DNA of 64,000 bases from Hermatobates lingyangjiaoensis (GCA_026182355.1 JAPFBL010000068.1:5769001-5833000); one strand, 5' to 3'; shown: positions 10,751 to 24,838, numbered from the stretch's first letter. The notes: a model not told the origin generated them from the sequence alone. Numbers and translations: made by a program.

Positions 10751-13700
10751 CTTCTTGCCTCCATAAATGTTCTGGGCTTTGTATAAAGAAACGTTTTTCT
10801 GACAGAACTTATTATTTAAATAAAAAAAAATAGTTACCTAAAATTAATAAGCTTGCCTAAATTAAATAGTTGCTAAAAAAATAGTAGTAAAGAAAAGACT
10901 AGTTTTTAACACGGTAGATGGTTCTTAAACTGCAGCTTGCAAATTATACAGAAATTTAGAATAACAGTTATAGGTCAAGTACGAGTAGTAAATCTACATT
11001 AATTATGTACATCGCTAATATACTACAAATGGCAACGGTGAATCATATTTTGGTGAAAACTTGCTGGAAACAAAATAATTCCAGATTCACTTTGATTCTG
11101 TTTTAACATATTACATCATTTATCAGTTTTGCATATTCACTACAAAAATGTAGTTAATTTTAATTATTAATTGACCATATGTCCTGTTTAATTGGTACCA
11201 CTTTATCAAAAGTTAGTAGATATTTATTTGTAATTAATATTATTGTTTATTCAAATATAATGATTGAGTACTAGACAGTGTAAACAGAGGTTTTCTTTCT
11301 ACTAGACAGAGTAATACGTGTATAAAGTCTTTATAATATAAATTATTAAGATACATTCATCTATACTTTGTAAATCTATTCATATAAGTTCAGTTTAATT
11401 TACCCATTTCTACGACCCCATTTGCTGCAGAAATGTAGGACTAATTGTTTCCTGTTTCGTAGTAAGAGGTACTCTTTGCCGTGCAAAATCTTTTGAACAT
11501 GACAATATAATGCAAATTGAATCATTATTCTGCAGTAGTCTTACCACCATTTTTACAAAAGTTAAGACATCACCAAAAAAATGACTTATCAATTAATAAG
11601 TTAATTAAATTATTACAAATGGCTAGAATTGTTATTCAAATTATGATAAAACGTGGTTAACTTGTCATCCATTTTCCTTTAAATGGTATAAAGCCAAAAT
11701 TGGAAGGTCACATACCAGGTCGGCATAAAAACCTTATCAAGCTTCTAAAAGATTGTCTATGTAAAATGTAGAACATCTAATCAAGTCCTTTAAATATAAT
11801 TTTCACTTAAGCAAGTCACTTCATTTTTTTACATCCTATAAGAAAAGTAATCATAGAAAGTCTATGAAGTTAGGGAAAAATTATCATGTTCTGAAATCTT
11901 CAAAATCTATTGATAATATTATCATCATATCTGTAAAAGTGTATTTCTTTGGGTTCTCTACAGATATAATATTTTAAAGATAATGTTGGTAATTTCGACT
12001 TGTAATAGTCTTTTAAAAAAAAATTATGTAGTTGTAAGGCAGTATCAAATCCTGAAAACGATACCCATTATACAGAAAGTTTTTATTGTTTTTCCTGAAA
12101 CAAGAATTGTACAAGGATAAAGTTTTGTATCTGTTATTCAAAAAATAACAGTATACTGAAATGAAAGTGTTAATTTAACTCATTAGACTTAGGTGAGTAC
12201 TATAAAGTTAGAAAACACCACTTGTTCTTATTTACCGTATTTGTTCATATTTGCGTCATTGAAAAAAAATACTTTTAACTGCATAGTAAATATTATATAT
12301 TAAGTCTACGATGGAAATGATTTATCTAGAGAGCTTGTGGCTCTCTATTAATATTTAAATACTCTCAGTTTTTACAAAACGATTACGGAAACCCCCACCT
12401 TAGCTTATTAACATATTTTCTAAGTCCCCATTTATTTAAAAAACACATTTCTCATCAAAGTTAAATCCCACCCACTCCAGCCAAATTCAATTTAATAATT
12501 TACATAATAACTTTTATTTCACTTTATATATTGTTATATTAGTATTATTATAGTTTATAAAAACAAAAAATTCTGGTCAAGTATCAAAACTACACAATTG
12601 ACTTAATTTAATTAATATTTTGAAATTTATTAGTTTTTTCATTTATAAAAAATATTATATATAAAAATGATGTAAAATATACACTATGTGGATAAAAAAA
12701 TGTCACTATAAACAGGAGATTTCATGTCATTCATGCACTGCTTGTGTGTACTCGTACACACCACTGAAAGGAACGCACATTTCAAACTGCTTGACGTGCA
12801 AGTATTCGATTGTGAAAATAAATGCGTACAATAAATCACTACAAAATAATAAAAATGTATGGTAATTGTAACTAACAAGAATTTATGCACAAGTGTAATA
12901 AAGGAAATAAAATATGGAATTAATATTTTGACCTGAGCTGCAATATATACAAGGTATTTTTGTTGGCATTAGCATTTTTGAAGAACTATCAATCACAATT
13001 ACCAATCAATTACAAGAACTAGAGAGATAATTTAAAGCCCAAATAATATGTTACTATATCTTAAACATTTTAGAAACCATCATTTGTGATGAAGTTGTAA
13101 AACAGGATCTTGATGAAAATTTTGTAAATACTATTTTGGAAAATCGTATAAGTTTGAACCTCAGTTTAGTTATTCTCAAAAGAAATCACTCATTTTCAAT
13201 TTTTCTGGAATACATATAATTATGATAAGAGTTGTAGGAAGGATTCTCCAGAACCAATCAATTCATTCCATTTCATTGATAAAGTGATGCTAGCCCCATT
13301 GCACTCAACAAAATAAATAAACGGATCAACCACAACCTTGTTAATATGATTAATTATTATTGATGGGGGTGAATATCACTCTAGATTTTATTAAACTGAA
13401 TGTGAACAATTTGACAAGTAAGTATATTTCTTCTTGAGTTGTACTCATTAAAGTCTTACATTACTCTTCTATTGATTGAAATGTATATATTTAGAAGAAC
13501 ATACTACTAATGTACTTTTTATCACTAGCATTCGTTAATACATTGTAAACAAAAAAAACTGTTTGTATATTTACCTTGCTATAATGTTATAAAATGCTAT
13601 AATGTACTTAATATTCTAAAAATATGGAGTTGTTATATTCAAGAATTTGATATGTCCGTTGCTAATATGATTTGTCAAGTACTGTGACAAACACTTGTAT

Positions 13701-14240
13701 ACGTTGGTATGCCTACCCGTGTACACAGATATCATCCTCAAAATATAACAAATGGCATAAGGAAGTCAAAACAACAGATTAAAAAGTTTTTTCTTCACCT
13801 ATAGTAAAGTAGAAACACAAATTGTAGTCCGTAAGTTTTGATCAACAATGTCTTTTTGTTCTCTTTTAATCTATTACAGCTAATGTAATTGGTACTTAAG
13901 TGTTTAAATATTTAATAGTCAAGAAATGGTTAATATATATTTCAAGTCCATTAGTTAAAGCTTTTTTCTTCGCAATCTGTTTAAATGGAATAGGGCCAAC
14001 AAAAACCCAGTACTGGCAGCGGGGTTTAACTAATTTAAAGGAATGATATTGAGTTTGCCGAGAAGAAAGATTGATACTGTTGTCAAAGCTACAGCTGAAT
14101 TCTATTTCATTAGTCCAATACGCGCTTTCAAGATTATTACTGTAGCAATTTACAAATGTACAAAGAAATCCAATTAATCATCTAAGGAATATATTCATCT
14201 CTCACTTACAGCAACTACAGTGGTTTTTTAAATACCTATT
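10751..14240. other. No recognisable feature
   Basis: About 3.5 kb of AT-rich sequence with only short chance frames. No motif, transposon protein or repeat structure stood out. Confidence 0.55.
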
Positions 14241-14244
14241 TAAC

Positions 14245-14366
14245 TATATAAAAACTATCCTTAATCAACAAGATCAACACGATGATAACTTTATTGGTAA
14301 TTCTTCATATTCCTTATTTACTCATCTTTATATCGCTGTTAACTTTACTCGATCTCCCTTGCCCAG
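14245..14366 (+). other. Orphan signal-peptide-like exon with TATA box
   Basis: TATATAAAA at 14245-14253 is followed by an ATG at 14282 with an A at -3. The 28 codons that follow are strongly hydrophobic (M-I-T-L-L-V-I-L-H-I-P-Y-L-L-I-F-I-S-L-L-T-L-L-D) and end in C-P before G/GTAAGTAA at 14366/14367, a near-perfect splice donor. This is how the first exon of a secreted or membrane protein looks. The exon ends in phase 1, the same phase as receptor exon 1, but lacks the V-I-R-I-G motif. I found no partner exon. It may be an alternative start, an unrelated small secreted gene, or chance. Confidence 0.3.
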
Positions 14367-16374
14367 GTAAGTAATTTTGTCATATTATTTTCTAATAACT
14401 ATGGGAGATACCAAGCCTTTTGATACTCAAATAGCAATTCAAAAGTGCATAGTTAACCTCGGTATTACATTTAAAATGACTATATTTTGTATTTTGTTCT
14501 ATTCTAGAACTATTGAATTAGAATAGCTAAGAATTATTCTTAATTACATATTATGTCAGTCTATTATTGTTTCTATTGCCATTTTAATAATTATACTGAG
14601 CATGTACTGAAGTCTTGATTTCTGAAAAAAATTGTCCCCTGATTTGGAAATCTCACTGACATTTTTTATCCAACTTTCAAAGTATTTTTCATGCCATCTC
14701 GAATATATTTTTTAAAATTAGGTGGAACTTTGCAGCACAAATTACTTTATCTGAAAACTTCCTGAAAAGAGATGGAATTTTTTTACTTTCCAGTAAAGTA
14801 GTTCTTTCAAAAATAGTATGAAATGAAATGTAAACAATTATTTTATTCAAATGATTCAATACATTAATAGCAGCTCTGAAGAAAGTAATTTACCAAACCA
14901 TAAAACAAGAAGTGAGTGAATTAGAACTTAAATTCAAACTATTTAACATCGATTTAGTAAACATTTCTGGAACTTGTTACAAAGATATCACTCTGATATC
15001 CTGCAGGTGAAGGATAGGCCAAGTAGTGGAATTATCTCCCTGAGTGTCTTCGTTTAGTCCCTTGTCTCTCAATTTAGTATTCAGTCAAACTTAAATGATA
15101 ATCAATGTTCAGGGAAGTTAAATTGCACGAATTATAATTTAAGCACACATTTATATAAATTATCTAGCGTAGCTAATATTGTTAATGTTATATTACTCTT
15201 TTATATTCCCTCTGATAAATATGTAGTTTATTATTGTTGTTTAAAAATCTTTCTTTATAAAGAATATACTATTTAATAGCAATAAAGAAGAAGTTTCAGA
15301 AATAAATATGCACTCAATGAGCGGAGCGAATATATAAAGATTAAAGTGCCGTATAAGTACTAGGATGGTTATTAAAACTTTGGTTTTACCTCAATGGAAT
15401 TAATGTGAGGAATGAAAACATTTGTATTGTGTATGAAATGTTGGTATCGTATTGTATGTTTCAAGTAAATTGAAGCGTCATTTAGACACTAAACAATCAT
15501 ACATGGTAGCTATAACAGTGGCTTGTAGAATTACTAAATGTTAGAACTCCCATGCCGTATATGTGTCGCATATGTGATTGTTGAGAGGCTGGGAAACTTG
15601 TGACAAATGTATTTGTGTCCACTACACAATAGCTTTCAGAATCGATATGGTGGAGGGCATTAACTCTAAATTAATAGAACAAACTAAAGGAATGAAATTC
15701 GGATCAGAGCTAGATGAACCTTCATGTTTTAATGAGGTAGCTCATTTTATGAGCTACATGTCATTCAAAATAACAATGTTATTATTTCAGTCGAAATATC
15801 ACTAACGCAGCAAAGTTGTTGGTAATTCTGGATACATTTATATCATACCTATGGAACATATTCCATACTGGCATGTATTGAGGATTATAGCCATTTATCT
15901 GAAGCAAAGGCCCTGATAAATTGTGGACCCCTTGTATTATTCATAGAGTGGCGTTTCTATAAAAGCAACTAATATAGATGTTAGAATGTGCACAGAGTGT
16001 AGCCAATTTTATAAAAACTTTCCATCGAAGGCCAGGTTTATAAAAGGCTGAATGTAACAAGGTGCCAAACATTCGTCTTTCTTTCACAACAGCATTACAT
16101 TTATTGTTAGGATAACACCTAAAGAATTAAATAATTATCTATCTATCTTTATAATCTATCAATGGTATGTTAAACAATAATAATAAAAGCATTCTGATGT
16201 TAATATTATCTGAATATTTAATTTTTTCCCGAATGGTAGACAGCCTCTCCATAAGCAACAGTCATGAGCCGTTATTACAGGAGGGTGTACCAATTAAGGA
16301 CTTCTTCCTTTAAAATGAACCATGCGATGAGAGATACGCGATTTATACAAATAATTGTTCTGTAATTATTGGGT

Positions 16375-16515
16375 TTTTGTAAATCAGTTGGGTTTTTGAC
16401 TCTGACGAAGACCGCTTATTACGGTTGAAAGATCTTAGTCTTGCATTCCGATTTTCTTATTGTGGTTTGATCATTGATTGTTATTTCACGTGTTTATGTG
16501 AAATCTTTTTATGTA
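16375..16515 (+). repeat. Hammerhead-like element, single arm (copy 3)
   Basis: A single forward arm of the family seen as a palindrome at 5.6 and 41.9 kb. GACT (16398-16401), CTGACGA (16402-16408), a GACCG/CGGTT stem, GAAA, AGATCT, T and AGTC (to 16440) are all intact, followed by the family tail TTGTGGTTTGATCATTGATT and CACGTG. The opposite arm is missing. Confidence 0.65.
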
Positions 16516-16789
16516 ACATAGTATGAGTATGTAAACAAATTCTTTTGAAAATATAAAAACATTTTTAATTAATTTTGTTATTTAAACGCTAATTCTGTCA
16601 TTTTTTTGTTGAACCACATGCTTGGCAAACTTGTAAAAACTTGATGTTATATATCTCAAGGGTAAGGACCCCTTGATTTATTTTCTCTTTATGGGAGATT
16701 CTGAAATCAAGACTGTAGTTTATTCTTCTATTAGTGAATTTTATTCTACCATTTTAGTGAATAAAATGGTAAATGGATTGGTCTGCGGT

Positions 16790-17030
16790 GGGTGAGTAGC
16801 TAAGTAATGGTGGCTGAGTGCAGAGGGGTGGGTGTCAGTGAGATAATGAGGCTGATGGCTTACGTCATTGATATTCGGAGCAAGATGAGGGCAGCAGCTG
16901 GCGACAGGAGCTGCCTTGCCATCGCACCCTTATCGCTGACTGCCTCACACCCACAGGCTTCTCCAATCAGTCTAATGCCCATCCTCCAGCCGAACACTTA
17001 GCATCTCAGCCACACACTCACAAACAGCTT
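16790..17030. other. GC-rich island, unassigned
   Basis: An island far richer in G and C than its surroundings, containing GGGTGGGTGTC and a hairpin-forming stretch near 16890-16915 (GGCAGC and GCTGCC). The + strand frame 16807-16998 is open, but its product resembles no family I know. It lies 3.2 kb upstream of receptor exon 1, so a promoter or untranslated exon is possible; a retroposon piece is equally possible. Confidence 0.25.
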
Positions 17031-20000
17031 ACCTTTATTACATCAAGCCCAGCAATATTTGAATCGAGTTTGTTTATCACAGAGACAAAAGGATTCCGCT
17101 TTAGTTCTTAGATGAGTGGAATCCTCATTCCTTCAAGTGTGATTCGCTTATTCTTATTCTACTGCATTCCACCAAGTGTTTTTCTTATTCCATCACTTGG
17201 ACACCTGCATAATCCCCTCCTTATATAAGTTCTCTATCTGTTATTCAATTGCAGGGGTGATAATCCCCTCACATATTAACTCCAGAGAGGACAACATTCT
17301 AGCCTGAATGGAACAGTTTAGGGAAATATTGGCTTGCGTAGAATGCCACTTAAAGGTGTACAGTTTTAATAAATACATTTTTCAAGTAGCATGACAACAT
17401 TAATTAAGATAATTAGGACCAAAAGTAAACTAGGTAGATACTTGCCCTCTTTCAACGGATACTCATCATTTCTTAGCAGATGACTCACTTTTGGTATTTC
17501 TTTATGAACCCTAAGGTCAGGCCAGCAAACACTGGGTCTTCAGTTGGGGCAACTCAATCCAAAGTAAAGTGTAACTCAATAATTAAACTATTGCACCGTA
17601 GGCTTCTGTATTTTAATTTAACTATTGGGACTATTTTATACATTTTCACTATTTATGAAGAAAAAAAAGGCGTATATATTTTTGTCACCTCATCAAAACT
17701 TGAAAGTGAAGAGTAATATATATGTACAACATTTTTAAAGTCTACAAAATGATTGCTCAATTTTTCTTGTAGTGCGTAGGGTCGCAGCTTACACTTTGAA
17801 GGGCTGTAGTTGATCCCCTTGAGACTGATTGAACTTTAAAGAGCTTCCACATGTACCAAACTGAGAGAAGTGAAGTGCTTTGTCCGTGACAGTTGAAAAT
17901 TTAATATAATGTTGAGCCGTGCAGAAGTCTGGATGGCTGCGGGTGACACTGCGGACGTCAGACCGCTTTTTCTCCTCAAATATTTATTACCTCACCCTAA
18001 CTTCTCCGCAGACTCTTCAACAAAGCTAATGAATAATATCCCTAAACACACACGCCTTTATCTCTCTAATTGACATTTAAAATTAAATATTTCAATTGTT
18101 TTTAATTGTTGATTAAAATAAATCTGGGGAACAGAGTCCCACAAAAAAAACTTAAAGCGGTTATTTCAAATCTGTACATAAATGTATGTTGTACTGATAG
18201 CAGTCATTGCATTTGTAATGAATGAGAGGCATTATTTAGGTCTCTCCATGTAAAATCGAACGGGTTCCTCTATATAGTAAATAATCTTTTCATCTTTCAT
18301 TTTTTTACCTCGAAATAAAAACCACCTGAACCTAACATTAGTAATAAAAGATATATGAATTTAGGTGTTAACTACACATTTCGAATACTACTCTAGAATC
18401 TAAGAGTGAGCAGCTATTCACATTTCTTCTTGTAATTTATTACTGGCAGTACAGTGTAGTTGTGGAACAAAGTATTACTCAATGATTTAAAATATTTCAG
18501 TTCTTTTTTGATCATTTTTTTTTCTTTTGAAAGTTCTCATAATATGATTTGGACTGAGTATTGTGATTATGATTCATCACTTAGGCAGGATTTTATTTTT
18601 TTTTAACTGATATATGGCTTCACTATATTGCGCTAGTATAACTTCATAAAGTCACTTTGCAAGTCTCTTCGGGAAAAATCAATATGCATCGCCACATAAG
18701 AGGATTCAAACAAAGTTCAACTTGTTAGGAATTTGTCCTTCACAAGCCTCTCAAGGACCAAAGCCAAAGCCGCCAAGTGCTTACTATAAACTTCTTGCGT
18801 ATATTCGCTTGATAATTCAAAGGATTTGAAGTTTATATTAATACTATTAAGGTCTTTGAGTTTTGAGATGCATAGTAAAACCTTAAGCACTGTACTGGTT
18901 AAATCAAAGACTGATTTAACTGAAGCATGGAGGGGTCAAAGAGTAATTTTGTTCATTAATAAAAGATCTTGAAAAAAAACTTTCCCTTATTACAAAAAAA
19001 TCAATCTTAGTAATAATTTTTTATTTCTTATGGAAGAGATTAAAATTTTGGTCACTGCACCTGCTGAGAGAGAAATTAAAACCCGAGACGTTACAATGAT
19101 GATGGGTACGCATTAATCTAAAGAAAGTAAAGTTTATTTTACTCCTAGTAAGGCAATATTTACTACCGATTCATTTATAATTTAAATGACCTCCACAGTA
19201 AAATCAACCCTGCTATAATTAAGCAGTAGATGTGTAAATATCACTTTCCACCACTGGAATAGCATCGAAAGAGAATAGTATCAAAACTCAGTCTATCTCT
19301 TATAAAGATTATCTGTATATACATTTGTTTCGTTATATTTAATTATTGCATAAATAATTATAATTTATTAAGGAGATATTGATTATTTTTCTAACTCACA
19401 TGAAACTTTCATACAAGAGTAGGAGTACTAATTAAATGACAAGAATTTTCATATTTTACAAAAATCTGTAGTATCTGACATTCAAGTTAAATGTATTTTA
19501 ACCTATTTTTCGAAATAATGAAAATCAATTTAATTGATTTATTTTAAAAAGCTACTAAATCTTAATTTAATTCTCATAAAAATGTAGTAGGTATATTTGC
19601 TCAGAAGAACCGACACTTGGATCGTATGTTCTAATACTTTTTTCAACGATGAAAAGTAATGAGTAACATTAACTTTCATCGTTAGTGAGAAGCAGACGAC
19701 TTTTTCTAAGTAATGATCAAATAATCAATATTTTAAAATTATTCTACCAATATACTCAAAAATATGTGTATTTCAGTGTGAACAGCTGATTTAATATATT
19801 AATAATAAATTACGAAAGCAGATTTAGTTTAGAAGTATCTTCTACTAAACTATATTTAAAATGTTCCTAATTGCGTTAAAAATTGTAACACTGTTAATTG
19901 AATCGTTAATTCTTCGTTTGCTACAGTTTTGAACATACTGTTTTTCAAAGTATTTGGTTTTAAAATACTGTATTAGGTAAGTAAATAAACTCAAAGGAGT

Positions 20001-20143
20001 TTCATCCAGTTGATGATGATGTGGCACTGACCTAGTCTTTGGATGCGGGAGATCCTGTGACACTGCTCCTAGGATGGACTAAAACTGTTGGTCCCGTCGT
20101 TTAGCTCCAACAACTGCTCATTGATTACTTGAATGTGTTTCAG
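17031..20143. other. No recognisable feature
   Basis: Non-coding, AT-rich. A slightly GC-richer patch at 17900-18020 shows no identifiable motif. Confidence 0.5.
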
Positions 20144-20303
20144 AGAGAAGCTGTTGATAGTCAAGACCAATAAGACCCATGCAAGAGTGGAGAGCCTTAG
20201 AGGAGTGGACTGTGACTTCCTGACACCATGGGTCCTTGTGTGTTCTTAGCCCTCGTCTGTTCTGTACCCCCACTGTCCGCTCTGCCTGAAGTTATAAGGA
20301 TAG
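20144..20303 (+). CDS. Kainate-type glutamate receptor, exon 1 (5'UTR end and signal peptide)
   Basis: The ATG at 20228 opens 25 codons plus one base (20228-20303), ending G/GTAAGC. The peptide has a short hydrophobic core (C-V-F-L-A-L-V-C-S-V) and a likely cleavage point around P-L-S-A/L, so it is a signal peptide that targets the receptor to the secretory pathway. The last residues, L-P-E-V-I-R-I-G, join in frame to G-L-F-H in exon 2; kainate receptors start their mature domain with a motif of the form I/L-R-x-G-G-I/L-F. TTTCAG/A at 20143/20144 is a good acceptor, so the exon probably has a spliced 5'UTR part. The splice phase (1) fits exon 2 exactly. Confidence 0.8.
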
Positions 20304-20881
20304 GTAAGCCTTATTTAACATCTCAACTACATAATATTACTATTACTGTAAATAATGATACTTAACTTAAGAAAGAATGATACCATATTATGTACTGCTC
20401 TTTGTCAGTTACCGTCTTCTCATTTCTTTTAATGGTTTATATCGAATATTCCTTTGATGGTTAATTATGTCATTTATTAAATAATTTTTTTTTTATATTT
20501 CTAGTTTTTCTATTACATTAAGTTCATATTGTTCGTGTTTCTTTAGTAATTTAATTGAATTTCCACACTGACATGTTTCCATATTTGGTTAAGTAGTTCA
20601 TATAATACACTTTTTTTTATTCATTATTAACATAATCAAGTAACTATTAATACTTATTTAAATATTTGCTTTATTATTCTTCCTGTTCGTTATATTCATA
20701 CTTTTCTATTCTTTTTTAAATATAGCTTACCTCAGACTTGCTCATTAACTATATTCCAAACTTCAAACATATATGGTATATTATAAAAACAACTATATAT
20801 CAGATCAAAAAAAGGTAATGACATTCATAAGGTAGGATGACAGAGATAAGTTTGAAGATGAAGGAGTGCTGTTAGTTACAT

Positions 20882-20932
20882 AGCGGTCTCATAGGTTAGT
20901 ATGTCTGGCTGAATTAGAGTTCATCCATTATT
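20882..20932 (+). repeat. Possible tRNA-derived SINE head
   Basis: GCGGTCTCATAGGTTAGTAT with GTCTGGCTG and GAGTTCATCC has the order of a tRNA A box, anticodon arm and a degraded B box. Acceptor-stem pairing is not convincing, and no tail or target duplication was found. Confidence 0.3.
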
Positions 20933-21508
20933 TCATCCAATAATTTTTATCCAATTTATCGACTCTGTTCAAAGTAAATACCATTGCACAAAACTCGAGC
21001 AACGCCCGGAGCTATAGTTTATAAGTATATAGAATATAAAATCAATTTTACATTCTGTGTGCCTTTAGGCTTTCGACTAATTAATCATGACATTCATAAA
21101 AGATTTCATTTTTCAACTTTTAAAAATACGTTATTTTTTATTAGGAAAATTAGAGTTATGTATAACATATACTCGTCATATATTCAGAATAAATGAAAAT
21201 TTGAAAAACTAAAAATTAATTCAAAATGTATTATTAGTGTCTAAATGTTTTCTTGTTTAAGAAACTTCTGTTTATTTTTGATAAGAACGTGACATATTTA
21301 AATTTAAAAAAAAAACACCGGTTGTAGGAAGCTGGGCAGAGTTTCTCAATGGAGCTTTGTTTATTAGTATTACTTTATAAATAGACTGAGTTAATCTTTC
21401 CATTTCTATGCAGTTTATGAGAGATTTTAAATTCTCCTTTTTATTAAGGAGCTTAGAAAAAGTAACAGTGAGGAGAAAGGGTTAATTGGGTGTAAGAGAT
21501 AGTGGCGT

Positions 21509-22120
21509 TGGGGATTGGGGAGTATTGCCGTAATCGCTATCGACCTGTTAGCTCATTTGACTTCATCGCCCCGTTGAGCACACAGACTTCATCAAACTGT
21601 AGTCAACTCTAGCCTCCTCAACTTTACTACGCTTTCACCACTGAGTAATCAAAAATCATCTAGCATCATAACAAACAGATAGCAGAGGTGATTACATTCC
21701 CGTAATCGCTGTCCATCAATGCCGTTATTTGATCCCATCGATTCTTCAGCCTAAAGACTTTATCAAACTTTAGTCTGTTTTAACCCTAGACTTTCAATAT
21801 TTTGTATACACAATATCGTACTAATAATATCGAATATGTGGGGATTGGGCCTATAACCTCGTAATTGCTATCGATTAATTACCATTTTTTACTCTGTTCA
21901 CTCGTTTAACAAACAAGCTTCATTCAACAATAATCTTCCAAGTTTAACGACACTTTCGCCGTTCTGTCCACATTAATATTGAAAGCATCAGGAAGTGAAA
22001 GTGGGAATTGACCATATATCACTGTCATCACTATCAGTCAATTCGTTTATTTACTTAATTGTCTTGTTCAATCCAAACACTTCAATCTACTTCAACTTTC
22101 TGGTCTGAAAGCTGAATACC
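21509..22120. repeat. Degenerate ~160-bp tandem repeat, four units
   Basis: Four diverged units share a header (GGGGATTGGG or similar), CGTAATCGCTATCGA or variants, ACTTCATCAAACTNTAGTC, and CTTTCACC or variants. The CGTAATCGCT landmark falls near 21529, 21701, 21860 and 22023, giving spacings of about 160-172 bp. Identity between units is modest, so this is an old satellite-like array without recent homogenisation. Confidence 0.7.
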
Positions 22121-22479
22121 ATTAAGAATGTACTCTGGTCTCAAGCGGACCGGACCAGTAAGTCATTCCAAAACTATATAGAACTAACAGTAAGTCACTT
22201 TTTCTTCGGTATTAGTCCTAAAAGTAACAATTAGTGCAGAAAGCAATAAGTGGTTTAGTATTTTAATAAAAATTTTTATTAAATGAATTTTCCTTTTCGT
22301 AAATACATTATGAACAATGATAAAGAAGTATGTGCAACTTTTACAACTTTTTTGAGTTTAACATTTATTTAAGTGACCACAGTGATAGTAATATTGTTGC
22401 ATAACATTTAGTCACAGTTTTGTGGAACTTAAATACACTGTTTTTTTAACATGTGGAAAACAATTTGAAGAAATGAATA

Positions 22480-23329
22480 TCACTCCACTCATGAATCGCA
22501 ATAGAAAATGCCAGAAATGACTTCAATTAACTTTTTAGTTGGTTGTCCAAATATGTCGATATTTACGAGGTTCTGTCTGCCACTGTATTTTTTGTCAAGC
22601 TAATATTGGCAAAAGCAGGTCGCTTCTCAGGGCACACAATTTCGGCAGCTATCAGGTTGCAGTTTTTGACAAACTCTCTATTGCTATACGGCTTTGATGC
22701 TAATGCTATTTGACCCGCAATTACATTGTTGACTTTTGTGACTTCGACGTGACTTTCGTTGTCAGACGCAGTTGACTGGCATCACTGAATGACTCTGGTA
22801 AAAACAGATTGTTTCTTCAGATACACCATCACTTCATTTACCTTCTGTAAACTCAGTTCTTCTTGCCATCTGTTGTATTTTTAACCAAGCTGAGTTTCAT
22901 AATGGTGCCGAATATTTTATTCTTTAAGTACCAAACTTACTGCTGGCACACGGGTTTCCCATTCATTTCCGTGAAACATATAAGAATATTTCCATTTACT
23001 TAAAAAATCAGACATTCTGTATCCACTTTTCCCCTTTTTGACTGAGAATATTTTGCTGGTGCAGGTGAGAGGACAACGGAAAAGTGGATAATGAACCAAC
23101 AGACGTTCAATTCTATCAACTGTGTTAGCTCCGCCACAGTGTTGCTTTCATGTTATTTGAGCCTGTTAATATTTGGGCCCCTAGTAGACAATATAAGAAT
23201 CAGAGGTTTAAAGAAAATTAGAGTAATAAACTCATTCTTTTTTTATAATAATGCAGATTTATCCATCATGCCGTACCAAACCCCCAGGCAGGCCGGCCCG
23301 GCCTCCGGGCTGTATGTTTGACACCCCTG
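22480..23329 (-). pseudogene. hAT transposase remnant (ZBED/GTF2IRD2/EPM2AIP1 type)
   Basis: On the minus strand the right end (23329) begins CAGGGGTGTCAAAC, a classic hAT terminus, next to a possible target site GTCTAGGA. Inside, K-K-G-K-S-G-Y-R-M-S-D-F-L-S-K-W (about 23048-22990) resembles the N-terminus of GTF2IRD2/ZBED-type hAT transposases, which starts K-K-R-K-x-x-x-E-x-R-x-F-x-x-K-W. Further on, S-K-P-Y-S-N-R-E-F-V-K-N-C and A-A-E-I-V-C-P-E-K-R (about 22700-22610) match the family's F-x-D-G-E-F-V-K-x-C and V-C-P-E-K motifs. Several stops and frameshifts interrupt it, and the other end and the catalytic DDE part are missing. Confidence 0.7.
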
Positions 23330-24838
23330 GTCTAGGAGGTTGCAATTGGTAAACATTCCCAAACCAATTTTGATCAAACAACTTATTTAACTCCATCACT
23401 TTCTTCATTGTCATAGATTATAGTCACTCTAGCATACCTTCCTACATTGCCACGCATTCACCATGATGTCAGTAAAAACACCAGATTACAAGTGAAAGCT
23501 GGAAAATTAGACTGTCATTCCTATTTTCTATTGCAATTTAAATGGAATTTGCAAAGAAAAAAACATTAATGGTAAGTTTCAATACTAATGTAAACATTTT
23601 ATAAATTTGCTGCAAAAATTGACGTCAGTTTTAATTTCAGCTTGACGGCGTGATAAATTAACATGGACAGACTGCACGTTGTCTGACTTTCTATAAACTA
23701 GATTTATTTTTTAATTATTTTTTTAATTTTCACTAGCTCAATTATATCAACCTCAATCGCTTGTTGTCCATCTTGATGGATGTGGGTCAGTTGAGAGATA
23801 TCAGAGATGAGGCATTCTATCTACTTATAAGAAGACATTATTGTAAAGATACATTGGCATAAAACGTTATTACGATAATGCATTGCACAAATGGCATTTA
23901 ATTCTCCCGTAAATCTAAGGCGCAAATTTGTGTGGCAGTAAGATCGCATCACTGTCAACATACACTAATTCAGCCCTAAATTCATTAATATGACTTTATA
24001 AAGCAGTAAAAAGCAAAGCAAAAAGCTGGAATCTTACAGTAGTATGATTTCAGTCCATCATTCCGTATGGACAAGCAATTCTGCTTTTACTAACAGCATG
24101 GGTGATTCAAAAGATACAAATGAAAATCCTCCTTATCAGTTGTTATTGTTACAGGAATTTTGAACTGTGAAATCAAAGCCATTGAAAAGCATAATCGTAT
24201 TGTTTCTGCCAAAATATCTGGCGAGAAAATTACTTCTGATCACCCGGTGAAACTGTCAATTATTGCCAAGTAATATGTTTTACGATCGGAAGGAGGAAAT
24301 AGTATTACGAATTCCATATTAATACGTGTGCAAAACGAGCGTCGTTTTTGCATACTTAGTGCTTTTGTGTGACGAAATATTTTTATCTATGGCATTTGTC
24401 ACTTTAGACAGCATTTTTATAGTTTTTGCATTCCTGAAAAAAAAAAGTGCAGACACTGAATGATTGCAAGAGTAACTCTAAGACTACATTGGTCGTGGTA
24501 CATCACAACACCATCTAACTGAAATTATTAAGTTTTCAGTTTTATAAATAACTCAGAGCTGTTTTAGTTCTTCGTCTTTTGATAGAGTTAGATCAAAAAT
24601 TATTAAATAAAGTCTAGCTATCTGATTTAACGTGTAGGCAGTTTATGTGGAGGCTAATTAAAAGCATAAAGATGGATTCTCACCCTTCTAACAGGTGTTT
24701 TAAATGTTTACTCTAACTTTATTGTTCTACTTGACAGTATCTTCTATTTTAGACTTGCTTTGCTTTCTTGTTTTCCATATTCCCTTAACTCATTCTAAGA
24801 ATTTTATTAATGGATTTAAGATGAATTTAATGGATTGT

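Noticed and set aside
16807..16998. 64-codon open frame in the GC-rich island
   Set aside because: No similarity to a known family, no splice context, and GC-rich sequence gives long chance frames.
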